Shown here one piece after another: positions 8,454-16,655 of a stretch of DNA of 36,709 nt. The translations under genes were made by a program, and so were the position numbers. Source of the stretch: DATAQC01 sp046263055 (GTDB taxonomy: Bacteria; Actinomycetota; Acidimicrobiia; Acidimicrobiales; AC-14); the NCBI GenBank assembly GCA_046263055.1, contig JBHELO010000132.1:1-36709 (forward strand), given 5' to 3'. The notes under the pieces were generated by a model. It was not told the DNA's origin and made no database searches. It was given only the letters and a program-made list of their open reading frames with translations. The stretch's first letter is position 1. Every line of letters begins with the position of its first letter.

Positions 8454-8903
8454 GTGAGGGTTCGAGTGTCCAACGGTCTGGCGATGGCGGTCCTCGTTCC
8501 CGTCCTGCTGGCGAGCTGCGGCGGCAAGGAGAAGCCGGGGGCGGCCAAGCAGAAGTACATCGTCCAGTCCGACGCCATCTGCCGCGACTTCCTCGGCCAG
8601 GTGTCGTCCGCCGGCAGCACCCAGGACCAGCCCACGGCCCAGAAGCTGGCCGACGTCTACCAGGGTTGGTCGGACCGCCTCCGCGGCCTCCAGATGCCGA
8701 CCGAGAGCATCGAGCAGGCCCGCCAGTTCGTGACCCAGGTGGAGAACATCGGGTTGGGCTACAGCGCAGCCTTCCAGGCCCTGGCCGTCAACGACCAGGC
8801 CCGGGCCACCAAGTCGTTCGGCGAGGTGGCCACGGTGAAGAAGCAGGCCGCCGCCACCGCCAAGGAGTACGGCTACACCGACTGCCAGCGCATCGGCGGG
8901 TAG
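8454..8903 (+). CDS. Small lipoprotein of unknown function
   Basis: 149 residues. The signal peptide has Arg residues at its start and a hydrophobic run ending in the lipobox LASC (Cys about residue 22), so it should be lipid-anchored outside the membrane. The mature part is mostly helical and charged, with two further cysteines (in AICRDF and in TDCQRIGG near the C-terminus) that could form a disulfide. The start GTG follows GGGAGGAG. Its stop is three bases before the next lipoprotein start, so the two are surely one operon. I do not recognise a family. Confidence 0.75.
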   Translation: MRVRVSNGLAMAVLVPVLLASCGGKEKPGAAKQKYIVQSDAICRDFLGQVSSAGSTQDQPTAQKLADVYQGWSDRLRGLQMPTESIEQARQFVTQVENIGLGYSAAFQALAVNDQARATKSFGEVATVKKQAAATAKEYGYTDCQRIGG

Positions 8904-8906
8904 GTC

Positions 8907-9557
8907 GTGCGGCGGGCGGCGGCCCTCACCGTCCTGCTGGGACTGGCCGCCGCCTGCAGCAGTGGGTCGAAGGCCACCGTCCTGACGCCGTCCACCGCGC
9001 CGGCCAGCACCGCCACCACCCTGGCCGCATCCGTCCCCGCCGGCTACACCGGGTTCACCGGCACCGCCGACCACTTCACCATCGCCGTCCCCGCCAGCTG
9101 GCGCCAGGTCGACCCGTCGAGCCCGGGCGCCACGCAGGCGGTGCAGGACCTGGTGAAAGCCAACCCGTCCTTCTCGGCCCTGCTGAGCTCGGGCGACTTG
9201 GCCGCCCAGGGGATCAAGTTCCTGGCCGCCGACCCGGCCACCGCCTCCAGCGTCAATGTGGTGACCAAGGCGGCGGTGGGCGCCCGCGACAGCGACCTGG
9301 CGGGGGCGGCCAGCGCCCTCGAGGCGCAGTACACCAAGGTGGGAGGGACGGTCACCGCCAGCCGCTCGGTTCCCCTGGCCGGCCACACCGGCCTTCAGAT
9401 CGCCCTCGACCTGAAGCTGGCGGCCACCGCCACGTCGCCGGCCAGGGTCATCTCCGAGATCCAGGACCTGGTGACCGCCAACGACATCGTGTACATCGTG
9501 ACCCTGACCGGCACCAGCCCCTCGCTGCCCGCCATCGCCGACACGCTGCGGGTGTAG
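8907..9557 (+). CDS. Lipoprotein, possibly LpqN-like
   Basis: 216 residues with an RR n-region, a hydrophobic run and the lipobox LAAAC (Cys about 17), then a Ser/Thr/Ala-rich linker of about 25 residues typical of surface lipoproteins. The mature domain (about 45-216) carries FTIAVPASWRQVD, a pattern I associate with PsbP/Mog1-like folds and the mycobacterial LpqN family; this is tentative. It starts with GTG three bases after the previous lipoprotein's stop, without its own ribosome-binding site, so it depends on coupling. Its role is unknown, perhaps at the cell envelope. Confidence 0.72.
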   Translation: MRRAAALTVLLGLAAACSSGSKATVLTPSTAPASTATTLAASVPAGYTGFTGTADHFTIAVPASWRQVDPSSPGATQAVQDLVKANPSFSALLSSGDLAAQGIKFLAADPATASSVNVVTKAAVGARDSDLAGAASALEAQYTKVGGTVTASRSVPLAGHTGLQIALDLKLAATATSPARVISEIQDLVTANDIVYIVTLTGTSPSLPAIADTLRV

Positions 9558-9657
9558 CGCCCACATGGCGGGGGGCGCCCGCGGCACGTGGAGGGGCTGC
9601 GCCCCGCTGAGCGTCAGGTGTCGACCAGCACGAGGGGAACAGGGACACGGTCTCGTT

Positions 9658-9663
9658 TAGAGT
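9658..9663 (+). promoter_or_regulatory. -10-like TAGAGT for hemQ
   Basis: TTTAGAGT ends 8 nt before the ATG at 9672, with no ribosome-binding site between them. This fits a leaderless hemQ mRNA. No recognisable -35 box lies 17 nt upstream. Confidence 0.5.
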
Positions 9664-9671
9664 CGCCGTGC

Positions 9672-10367
9672 ATGAGCGTGCAGGACGCCGACCGGGTCGC
9701 CCCCTCGGAGGGCTGGGTCGTCCTCCACCTCTTCTGGCGGATCACGCCTGCCCTGGACGCCCAGGCGGTGGCGTCGGCGGTCAAGGCGTTCGAGGGCGAC
9801 GACCACCAGGCAGTGTGCTTCGTGGTCCTGGGCCACAAGGCCGACCTCGGGGTCATGGCCCTCGGGCCCGACCTGTGGCGGGTGCACCGCCTGCAGGCCG
9901 ACCTGCTGGCCGCCGGGCTCGACCTCACCGCCTCCTACCTGTCGCTCACCGAGGTCTCCGAGTACGCCCGGGGCATGCCTCCCGAGCGGCTGGAGCCCAG
10001 GCTCCACCCCACCCTTCCCCCGGCCGGCAAGCGGGTCCTGTGCTTCTACCCGATGTCCAAGCGCCGGGACCTGACCGGGAACTGGTACACGCTGCCCTAC
10101 GAGGAGCGGGAGAGGCTCATGCTGGGCCACGGCAAGAAGGGCCGGGAGTTCGCCGGGCGGGTGGTGCAGCTGGTGACCGGCTCCACCGGGCTGGACGACT
10201 GGGAATGGGCGGTGACGCTGTTCGCCGACGACCCGGTGGCCATCAAGGAGTGCGTCCACGAGCTCCGGTTCGACGAGGCGTCCTCCGTGTACGCCGAGTT
10301 CGGCCCTTTCCTCGTGGGCCTGGTGGTGCCGGTGGAGGAGGCCCTGGGTCGCTTCGGCGTGAGGTAG
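9672..10367 (+). CDS. hemQ: Coproheme decarboxylase HemQ
   Basis: Chlorite-dismutase-family enzyme that decarboxylates coproheme III to heme b with peroxide, the last step of the coproporphyrin-dependent pathway of Gram-positive bacteria. 231 residues. The diagnostic block runs FYPMSKRRD..NWYTLPYEER..MLGHGKKGREFAG. The catalytic Tyr is about residue 126 (in FYPM) and the axial heme His about 153 (in LGHG). They are 27 residues apart, as in staphylococcal HemQ. Later conserved parts are GLDDWEWAVTLFADDP and RFDEASSVYAEFGPF. In-frame codons upstream exist, but ATG 9672 fits the family N-terminus and the -10-like box. No other heme genes are near. Confidence 0.93.
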   Translation: MSVQDADRVAPSEGWVVLHLFWRITPALDAQAVASAVKAFEGDDHQAVCFVVLGHKADLGVMALGPDLWRVHRLQADLLAAGLDLTASYLSLTEVSEYARGMPPERLEPRLHPTLPPAGKRVLCFYPMSKRRDLTGNWYTLPYEERERLMLGHGKKGREFAGRVVQLVTGSTGLDDWEWAVTLFADDPVAIKECVHELRFDEASSVYAEFGPFLVGLVVPVEEALGRFGVR

Positions 10368-10378
10368 CACGGCCCGGA

Positions 10379-10384
10379 TAGCCT
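10379..10384 (+). promoter_or_regulatory. -10-like TAGCCT for the liv operon
   Basis: GATAGCCT lies 57 nt before the binding-protein start. It would give a leader of about 50 nt that includes the AAGGAG ribosome-binding site at 10430-10435. No -35 box is clear. Confidence 0.4.
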
Positions 10385-10441
10385 GTCGCCGCCCGTCGGG
10401 CGGGAGAGAACCTGGAACCCGTGCAGAGCAAGGAGCGCGAC

Positions 10442-11647
10442 ATGTCCCGTGTGACCCGGTCCGGCTGGAGGGTCGTCGCCCTCCTGGGTGCCGCCTCCAT
10501 GGTCGTGGCGGCCTGCAGCAGCAGCAAGAAGAGCGTCAGCTCCGGGTCGAGCGCCACGACCGCCGGTGGGGCCGCCGGCTCGGTCACCATCGGCTTCGTC
10601 GGCGCCCTCACCGGAGACAGCGCCAACCTGGGCACCAACATCCGCGACGGCATCAAGGTGGCCGTCGGCGAGGAGAACGCCAAGGGCGGGACCCAGATCA
10701 ACCTCAAGGAGTTCGACACCGCCGGCGACCCGGCCCAGGCGTCCACCATCAAGGACCGCTTCATCGGCGACAAGAGCGTGGTCGGCATCGTCGGCCCTGC
10801 GTTCTCCGGTGAGACGAAGGCCCTGCTGCCGTCGCTCCAGGAGGCGGGCCTGGTCATGATCAGCGCCTCGGCCACCAACAAGGACCTGCCCACCGTGGTG
10901 CCCAACGCCTCGGTGTTCCACCGGGTCATCGGCGACGACACCCTGCAGGCCGACGGCATCGTCGCCTACCTCAACGGCCTCACGCCCAAACCCACCAAGA
11001 TCGCCTACGTCAACGACAACTCCGACTACGGCAAGCCGCTGGCCGACGACGTGGAAAAAGGGGCCACCGCCAAGGGCCTGCCCAAGGCCACCTCGGCCAC
11101 CATCGACCCCAAGTCCCAGGACTTCTCGGCCACCGTCAACGCCCTCAAGGCCGCCAGCCCGTCCCACATCTTCTACGGCGGGTACTACCCCCAGGCCGGC
11201 CTCCTCAAGAAGCAGCTCACCGACGCCGGGGTCACCGCCCAGTTCATCAGCGGCGACGGGTCCCTCGACGGCGGCTTCATCACCGCCGCCGGCGCGGCGG
11301 CGGCCGAGGGCTCCCGCCTCACCTGCCCCTGCAACCTGGCCCTGGAAAGCTCCACCGGCGCCCTCAAGACCTTCTATGACAGCTACAAGGCCAAGATCGG
11401 CAAGGAGCCGGGCCTGTACTCGTCGGAGGCCTACGACGCGGCCAAGATCCTGGTCGCCGGGATCAAGGCCGGCAACACCGACCGCCCCAAGCTCCTCAAC
11501 TACGTGGAGACCCTGGGCCACTACGACGGCGTCTCGAAGTCCATCGACTTCCAGCCCAACGGGAACCTGCAGTCCAAGACGTTCTTCGTCTTCCAGGTGA
11601 AGTCGGGCAAGATCGCACCGCTCCAGCAGATCGACGTCACCGGCTAG
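10442..11647 (+). CDS. Branched-chain amino-acid-type ABC substrate-binding lipoprotein
   Basis: Captures the substrate outside the cell for the LivHMGF importer that follows. 401 residues. Lipobox VAAC comes after a hydrophobic signal, then a Ser/Gly linker. The binding domain (type I periplasmic-binding fold, Peripla_BP_6) begins at VTIGFVGALTGDSANLG and contains VVGIVGPAFSGETKA, KIAYVNDNSDYGKPLADDV, HIFYGGYYPQAGLL and YSSEAYDAAKIL. The start is ATG 10442, six bases after AAGGAG; an upstream in-frame GTG at 10421 lacks a site. Substrates of this family range from Leu/Ile/Val to other amino acids, amides and urea, so the ligand is not certain. It is the first gene of the liv operon. Confidence 0.92.
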   Translation: MSRVTRSGWRVVALLGAASMVVAACSSSKKSVSSGSSATTAGGAAGSVTIGFVGALTGDSANLGTNIRDGIKVAVGEENAKGGTQINLKEFDTAGDPAQASTIKDRFIGDKSVVGIVGPAFSGETKALLPSLQEAGLVMISASATNKDLPTVVPNASVFHRVIGDDTLQADGIVAYLNGLTPKPTKIAYVNDNSDYGKPLADDVEKGATAKGLPKATSATIDPKSQDFSATVNALKAASPSHIFYGGYYPQAGLLKKQLTDAGVTAQFISGDGSLDGGFITAAGAAAAEGSRLTCPCNLALESSTGALKTFYDSYKAKIGKEPGLYSSEAYDAAKILVAGIKAGNTDRPKLLNYVETLGHYDGVSKSIDFQPNGNLQSKTFFVFQVKSGKIAPLQQIDVTG

Positions 11648-11697
11648 CGAGGCCCGCCCCACCCCGGAGCGCCTCCCGGCGCGGCCAGGAGAACTCC

Positions 11698-12654
11698 ATC
11701 CACGCCTGCTTCCACTGCCTGGTCGACCAGTTCGGGCCCCAGACCGTTGACGGCCTCACCCTGGGGTCCATCTACGCACTGATCGCGCTGGGCTACACGC
11801 TGGTCTACGGCGTGCTGCGCCTGATCAACTTCGCCCACTCGGAGATCTTCATGGTGGGCATCTTCGCCAGCCTGTTCACCATGCACGCCCTGGGCATCGC
11901 CGACGGCGACCCGGCCAAGGCCGGCCTCACCCTGGTCCTGGTCGTCGGCGTCACCATGCTGGCCGGCATGCTGGCGTCGGGCACCGCTGCGGTGGTCATG
12001 GAACGGGTGGCGTACCGCCCGCTCCGGCGCCGCAACGCCCCCCGGCTGGCCGCCCTCATCACCGCCATCGGCATCTCGCTCTCCCTGCAGGAGCTGTTCG
12101 CCCTGCGCTACGGGCGCAACGCCCTCGGCTTTCCCCGGGTCCTCGAGAAGCGGCGCCTGTTCACAGTGTTCGGCGCCGACGTGCGCACCGACAAGGTCCT
12201 GGTGGTCGTGGCCGCGGTGGTCCTCATGGTGGCTCTCGACCGGTTCGTGGCCACGTCCCGCCTCGGTCGGGGCATCCGGGCGACGGCCCAGGACCCGGAG
12301 ACGGCCGCGCTCATGGGCGTCAACATCGACCGGGTGGTGATGCTGACCTTTTTGCTGGGCGGACTGCTGGCGGGCGCCGCCGGCAGCCTGTTCGGCATCT
12401 TCTTCGAACAGGCCCGCTACAACATCGGCTTCCTGCCCGGCATCAAGGCGTTCACCGCCGCCGTGCTGGGCGGCATCGGCAACATCCGGGGCGCGCTGGT
12501 GGGTGGCATGGTGCTCGGGCTGCTGGAGAACTGGGGATCGGCCGTGCTGGGCGCCCAGTGGAAGGACGTGTTCGCCTTCAGCATCCTGGTGCTGGTCCTC
12601 ATGTTCCGCCCCACCGGGCTCTTGGGGGAGAGCCTGGGCCAGGCCCGGGCGTGA
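11698..12654 (+). CDS. livH: LivH-type ABC permease, apparent ATC start
   Basis: Inner-membrane permease of the branched-chain amino acid importer, about 318 residues. Conserved text: GLTLGSIYALIALGYTLVYGV, RLINFAHSEIFMVG, AYRPLRRRNAPRLAALITAIG, ATAQDPETAALMGVN, and the C-terminal AAVLGGIGNIRGALVGG and MFRPTGLLGE. The first canonical in-frame start is GTG 11812, which would cut off the first membrane helix and GYTLVYG. Upstream the frame stays open with no ATG, GTG or TTG back to the previous gene. AGGAG at 11687-11691 sits six bases before ATC 11698, and starting there gives the usual N-terminal length. I therefore propose an ATC start; a base error for ATG is the alternative. Its TGA overlaps the next GTG. 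Confidence 0.85.
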   Translation: MHACFHCLVDQFGPQTVDGLTLGSIYALIALGYTLVYGVLRLINFAHSEIFMVGIFASLFTMHALGIADGDPAKAGLTLVLVVGVTMLAGMLASGTAAVVMERVAYRPLRRRNAPRLAALITAIGISLSLQELFALRYGRNALGFPRVLEKRRLFTVFGADVRTDKVLVVVAAVVLMVALDRFVATSRLGRGIRATAQDPETAALMGVNIDRVVMLTFLLGGLLAGAAGSLFGIFFEQARYNIGFLPGIKAFTAAVLGGIGNIRGALVGGMVLGLLENWGSAVLGAQWKDVFAFSILVLVLMFRPTGLLGESLGQARA

Positions 12655-14789
12655 TCCCCACCGCCCGCGTCCGGGGCTTCGGGCGGGCGGCCCGGCGGCG
12701 GCCGACGGTGGACGCGGTGGCCCGGTGGTGGGGCCGGCGGTCCCGGTCGGAGCGCGCCGGCGTGGCCCTGCTCGCCCTCCTGGCGGCGGTGGTTCTGCCC
12801 ATCGGGCTGTCGCCCACGTGGCAGGCGGTCCTCTTCTTCCCGGTGGGGATCTACGCCCTGCTGGCCCTGGGCCTCAACGTGGTGGTGGGCCAGGCCGGGC
12901 TCCTGGACCTGGGGTACGTGGCCTTCTACGCGGTGGGCGCCTACACGACGGCCATGCTCACCACCTCGGCGGGCTGGACGGCGTGGGAGGCGCTCGTGCC
13001 GGCGGTGCTGCTGGCGTCGGTGGCCGGGGTGGTGCTGGGCGCCCCCACCCTGCGCCTGCGGGGCGACTACCTGGCCATCGTCACCCTCGGGTTCGGGGAG
13101 ATCGCCCGCATCGTGGCCCAGAACACGGAGTCCCTCGGGCAGGCGCGGGGCATCACCGGCATTCCCCATCCCACCGGCGCGTTCGGGGCCAGCTTCGCCT
13201 TCGACCCGCTGCCCTACTACTACCTGACGCTGGCGGCGGTGGTGCTGGCGGTGTTCATGCTCGTCCGGCTGAGCCGGTCGAGAGTCGGGCGGGCGTGGAG
13301 CGCGGTGCGGGAGGACGAGGACGCGGCCGAGGCCATGGGGGTGCCCACCTTCAAGATGAAGCTGTGGGCGTTCGCCATCGGGGCGTCCACCGGCGGCCTG
13401 GGGGGGTGGCTGTACGCCGGCAAGGTCAGCTTCATCAACCCCGACAACTTCCCGTTCTTCTTCTCGGTCATCATCCTGTCGGCGGTGGTGCTGGGGGGCA
13501 TGGGATCGGTGCCGGGGGTCATCGCTGGCGCCCTGGTGATCGGGTTCATCCCCGAGTACCTGCGCGAGGTGGCGTTCGGCGCCACCCTCACCCGGTGGTT
13601 CAACACCCTCATCGGGGGCCACGCCGGCAGCATCACCGAGTACCGGGTCCTGCTGTTCGGGGTGGCCCTGGTGGTGATGATGGTCTTCCGGCCCCAGGGC
13701 CTCCTGCCCAGCCGCCAGCGGGCGGCCGAGCTGGCCGAGGCCACCGCCGGTCGTTCCATGGGCGTGGCCGTGGACGAGGCGGCGCCCGGCGACCCCGGCG
13801 GCGGCGACCCCGGCGACGGCGACCCCGGCGACGGTGCCGGCGGCGACGACGGTGCGGGCGGCGACGGTGGCGGCACGGCCCAAGCCGGCGGTCCGGTCGT
13901 GGGACGGGCCCAGGACGACCCGGCCGGCGACGGCCGGCGGTCGAGCCAGGTCGACGGCCCCGGCGGGGACGGGCACGGCCCCGTCCTGGAGCTGGACGGC
14001 CTGCGCATGGAGTTCGGCGGCGTGGCCGCCCTCCAGGGTGTGGACCTCACCGTCGAGCGGGGCCAGATCGTGGCCGTCATCGGGCCCAACGGCGCCGGCA
14101 AGACCACGATGTTCAACCTCGTCACCGGCGTCTTCTCCCCCTCGGGGGGCGACGTCCGCCTCGCCGGGCGGTCGGTCACCGGCCGCCGCCCCCACCAGGT
14201 CACTGCCGCCGGCATCGCCCGCACGTTCCAGAACATCCGCCTGTTCCCCAACATGACGGCCCTCGAGAACGTCATGGTGGGGGTGGACGCCCGCCACCGG
14301 ACGAGCGTGCCGGGGGCCCTGCTGGGGCTGCCCCGGGCCCGGCGGGAGGAGCGGGCGGCCCGGGAGGAGGCGGCCGAGCTGCTGGCCCGGGTCGGCATCC
14401 CCCACCGGGCCGACGACCTGGCCCGCAACCTCCCCTACGGCGACCAGCGGCGCCTGGAGATCGCCCGGGCAGTGGCCACCCGCCCCGCCGTCCTCCTCCT
14501 CGACGAGCCGGCGGCGGGCATGAACCCGGTGGAGAAGGAGCGCCTGATCGCCCTGATCCGCGAGCTGCGCGCCACCGGGCTCACGGTGGTGCTCATCGAG
14601 CACGACATGCGCCTGGTCATGGGGATCTCCGACCGGGTGGCGGTGCTCAACTTCGGGGAGAAGATCGCCGAGGGGGCGCCGGCCGACGTGCAGGGCGACC
14701 CGCGGGTGGTGGAGGCCTATCTGGGGGCACCGGCCGATAGCCCCGACGACGAGGCCCGAGACGTCCATCGCCGGCCCGACGGCGGCTGA
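12651..14789 (+). CDS. LivM permease fused to LivG ATPase
   Basis: One 712-residue protein holds two subunits that are normally separate. Residues 1 to about 357 are LivM: membrane segments with LNVVVGQAGLLDLGYVAFY, LRLRGDYLAIVTLGFGEI, ITGIPHPTG and INPDNFPFFFS. A Gly/Asp-rich linker follows (about 358-443), partly built from a 15-bp tandem repeat. Residues 444-700 are LivG: Walker A GPNGAGKTT (about 478), Q-loop ARTFQNIRLF, signature NLPYGDQRRLEIA, Walker B VLLLDEPAAGMNP and switch His in IEHDM. The GTG start overlaps the livH stop (GTGA). Both halves look intact, so the fusion is probably functional, with the linker in the cytosol. It is one base from livF. Confidence 0.93.
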   Translation: MIPTARVRGFGRAARRRPTVDAVARWWGRRSRSERAGVALLALLAAVVLPIGLSPTWQAVLFFPVGIYALLALGLNVVVGQAGLLDLGYVAFYAVGAYTTAMLTTSAGWTAWEALVPAVLLASVAGVVLGAPTLRLRGDYLAIVTLGFGEIARIVAQNTESLGQARGITGIPHPTGAFGASFAFDPLPYYYLTLAAVVLAVFMLVRLSRSRVGRAWSAVREDEDAAEAMGVPTFKMKLWAFAIGASTGGLGGWLYAGKVSFINPDNFPFFFSVIILSAVVLGGMGSVPGVIAGALVIGFIPEYLREVAFGATLTRWFNTLIGGHAGSITEYRVLLFGVALVVMMVFRPQGLLPSRQRAAELAEATAGRSMGVAVDEAAPGDPGGGDPGDGDPGDGAGGDDGAGGDGGGTAQAGGPVVGRAQDDPAGDGRRSSQVDGPGGDGHGPVLELDGLRMEFGGVAALQGVDLTVERGQIVAVIGPNGAGKTTMFNLVTGVFSPSGGDVRLAGRSVTGRRPHQVTAAGIARTFQNIRLFPNMTALENVMVGVDARHRTSVPGALLGLPRARREERAAREEAAELLARVGIPHRADDLARNLPYGDQRRLEIARAVATRPAVLLLDEPAAGMNPVEKERLIALIRELRATGLTVVLIEHDMRLVMGISDRVAVLNFGEKIAEGAPADVQGDPRVVEAYLGAPADSPDDEARDVHRRPDGG
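13788..13832 (+). repeat. 15-bp tandem repeat in the LivM-LivG linker
   Basis: Three copies of GGCGACCCCGGCGAC, the first with one changed codon. They encode Gly-Asp-Pro-Gly-(Gly/Asp) units. They probably arose by replication slippage and lengthen the flexible acidic linker between the two fused domains. Confidence 0.85.
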
Positions 14790-14790
14790 G

Positions 14791-15525
14791 ATGAGCGTCC
14801 TGCTGGCGCTCGACGACGTGCGGGTCCACTACGGCAAGGTGGAGGCGCTCAAAGGCGTGTCGTTCGAGGTCGCCGACGGGGAGGTCGTCGCCCTCATCGG
14901 GGCCAACGGGGCGGGCAAGACCACCACCCTCAAGACCGTCTCGGGCCTCCGGCCCCTGACCTCGGGGGCCATCCGGTTCCGGGGCCGGGACCTGGCCGGG
15001 GTCCCCGCCCATGAGCGGGTCCGCCTCGGCGTCTCCCAGTCGCCCGAGGGCCGGCGCATCTTCCCGGGCATGACGGTGCTGGAGAACCTGTCCATGGGCG
15101 CGTACGCCCGCAAGGGAGCGAAGGACACCGCGGCTGGGGACCTCGACCGGGTCTTCGGGCTGTTCCCCCGCCTGGCCGAGCGTCGCTCCCAGGCGGGGGG
15201 CACCCTGTCGGGCGGCGAGCAGCAGATGCTGGCCATGGGCCGGGCCCTCATGGCCCACCCCAAGGTGCTGCTCCTCGACGAGCCGTCCATGGGCCTGGCC
15301 CCCAAGCTGGTGACCCACATCTTCGAGATCGTGACCGAGATCAACCGCCAGGGCACCGCCGTGCTCCTCGTGGAGCAGAACGCGGTGCAGGCGTTGCAGC
15401 GCTCGCACCGGGCCTACGTGCTGGAGACGGGGCGGGTGGTGAAGCAGGCGGCGGCGGCCGACCTCCTCGACGACGCCGACGTGCGGGCCGCCTACCTCGG
15501 GGGCGACGTAGCCTCGGGGCGATGA
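14791..15525 (+). CDS. livF: LivF ABC transporter ATPase
   Basis: Second ATPase of the importer, pairing with the LivG half of the fusion to drive uptake. 244 residues. Walker A is GANGAGKTT, then QSPEGRRIFPGMTVLENL (the LivF-type Q-loop region), signature LSGGEQQMLAMGRAL, Walker B VLLLDEPSMGLAP and VEQN in the switch region. Its ATG lies one base after the stop of the LivM-LivG gene, and its own stop overlaps the ATG of the LarE-like gene (ATGA). The transporter and the sulfur-transferase gene are therefore translationally coupled. Confidence 0.95.
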   Translation: MSVLLALDDVRVHYGKVEALKGVSFEVADGEVVALIGANGAGKTTTLKTVSGLRPLTSGAIRFRGRDLAGVPAHERVRLGVSQSPEGRRIFPGMTVLENLSMGAYARKGAKDTAAGDLDRVFGLFPRLAERRSQAGGTLSGGEQQMLAMGRALMAHPKVLLLDEPSMGLAPKLVTHIFEIVTEINRQGTAVLLVEQNAVQALQRSHRAYVLETGRVVKQAAAADLLDDADVRAAYLGGDVASGR

Positions 15526-16424
15526 CCGCCACCGCCATCCCCGGCTCCCCGGCGGCGGCGCCGTCGGGCCCGGAGTCGGCGCCGGCGGCGGGCGGGGACC
15601 TCGACGCCCTTCGGGCGGGGTTGCGGCGGCTCGGGCGGGTGGTCGTGGCCTTCAGCGGCGGCGCCGACTCCGCCTTCCTGGCCTGGGTGGCGGCCGACAC
15701 GCTGGGTCCGGCGGCCGCCTGGGCGGTGACCGCCGTCTCCGCCTCCCTGGCCCCGGCCGAGGCCGAGGACTGCGCGGCGCTGGCCGCCGAGTGGGGCCTG
15801 CGCTGGGCGCCGGTGGCCACCGACGAGCTGGGCCGCCCGGCCTACGTGGCCAACGACGGCGACCGCTGCTTCCACTGCAAGTCGGCGCTGATGGACGCCC
15901 TCCTTCCCCTGGCCGCGGCCGAGGGGGCCACGGTGGTCCTCGGCACCAACGTGGACGACCTCGGCGACCACCGCCCGGGCCAGGCGGCGGCCGCCGCCGG
16001 GGGCGCGGCCTTCCCCTTGGTGGAGGCGGGGTTCACCAAGGCCGGGGTGCGGGCCGCGTCCCGCCGGCTCGGACTGCGCACCTGGGACAAGCCGGCGGCC
16101 GCCTGCCTGGCGTCCCGGCTCCCCTACGGCACCCCGGTCACCCTGACGACTCTCGACCGGGTGGGCCGGGCGGAGGCCGCCCTTCACGACCTCGGGTTCG
16201 CGGCGGTCCGGGTGCGCCATTACGGGGACCTGGCCCGCCTGGAGGTCGAGCAGGCCGACCTGGGCCGGGCCGTGGCCCGGCGGGCCGAGGTGGTGGCGGC
16301 GGTGGCGGCCGCCGGGTACCGCTACGTCACCCTCGACCTGGAAGGCCTGCGCTCCGGCAACCTCAACGCCGCCCTGGACGGGGATGGCATGCTTCGGCGA
16401 TGCCCACCGTCCGGGTCAAGCTGA
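15522..16424 (+). CDS. LarE-like ATP-dependent sulfur transferase
   Basis: PP-loop enzyme of 300 residues. LarE adenylates a nicotinate-derived carboxylate and donates sulfur to make the nickel-pincer cofactor of lactate racemase; relatives may thiolate other acids. After a 25-residue Ala/Pro-rich start it has VVVAFSGGADSAFL (PP-loop 45-50), DRCFHCKSAL (Cys 116, 119), GTNVDDLGDHRPG and KPAAACLASRLPYGTP (Cys195). The last cysteine aligns with the sacrificial Cys of Lactobacillus LarE. The extra CxxC suggests the [4Fe-4S]-cluster type that can be reloaded with sulfide. larB and larC are absent from the window. It starts inside the livF stop and overlaps the NIL gene by 25 nt. Confidence 0.85.
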   Translation: MTATAIPGSPAAAPSGPESAPAAGGDLDALRAGLRRLGRVVVAFSGGADSAFLAWVAADTLGPAAAWAVTAVSASLAPAEAEDCAALAAEWGLRWAPVATDELGRPAYVANDGDRCFHCKSALMDALLPLAAAEGATVVLGTNVDDLGDHRPGQAAAAAGGAAFPLVEAGFTKAGVRAASRRLGLRTWDKPAAACLASRLPYGTPVTLTTLDRVGRAEAALHDLGFAAVRVRHYGDLARLEVEQADLGRAVARRAEVVAAVAAAGYRYVTLDLEGLRSGNLNAALDGDGMLRRCPPSGSS

Positions 16425-16639
16425 CCTTTCCCGAGCAGCTCATCCGCGAGCCCCTGCTGGGCCGCCTGGACCGCCAGTTCGAGGTGCTGCCCAACATCCG
16501 GCGGGCCAACATCGAGGAGAAGGTGGGCTGGATCGTGTGCGAGCTGGCCGGCCAACCCGATGGGGTGGAGGCGGCCATCGGCTGGCTCCAGGAGAAGGGC
16601 GTCCAGGTGGACCGCCTGGGCGACGTGGTGGAGTCCTGA
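16400..16639 (+). CDS. Stand-alone NIL-domain protein
   Basis: 79 residues consisting of one NIL domain (ferredoxin-like fold). It reads VRVKLTFPEQLIREPLLGRL at the start and has the NIRRANIEEKVGWIVCELAG core. NIL domains occur at the end of the methionine transporter ATPase MetN, where they bind methionine, and in small proteins near sulfur genes. Here it overlaps the end of the LarE-like gene by 25 nt in another frame, so both are made from one message. A role in sulfur handling or methionine sensing is likely but not shown. One cysteine is present, in WIVCEL. Confidence 0.85.
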   Translation: MPTVRVKLTFPEQLIREPLLGRLDRQFEVLPNIRRANIEEKVGWIVCELAGQPDGVEAAIGWLQEKGVQVDRLGDVVES

Positions 16640-16655
16640 GCGGACCGCTCGAGGG

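Noticed and set aside
9593..9605. Small GGGGC-TGC-GCCCC hairpin after the second lipoprotein gene
   Set aside because: Only 5 bp with a 3-base loop and no T-tract; such hairpins are common by chance at this GC content.
9636..9657. GGAAC followed by CGTT upstream of hemQ, resembling an ECF sigma-factor promoter
   Set aside because: The spacer is only 13 nt, too short for the usual 16-17, and the TAGAGT box explains the start better.
12417..14768. A 783-codon open frame on the minus strand across livM-livG
   Set aside because: Its sequence is His/Gly/Pro/Arg-rich shadow translation of a clear transporter gene. Long antisense frames are expected at this GC content.
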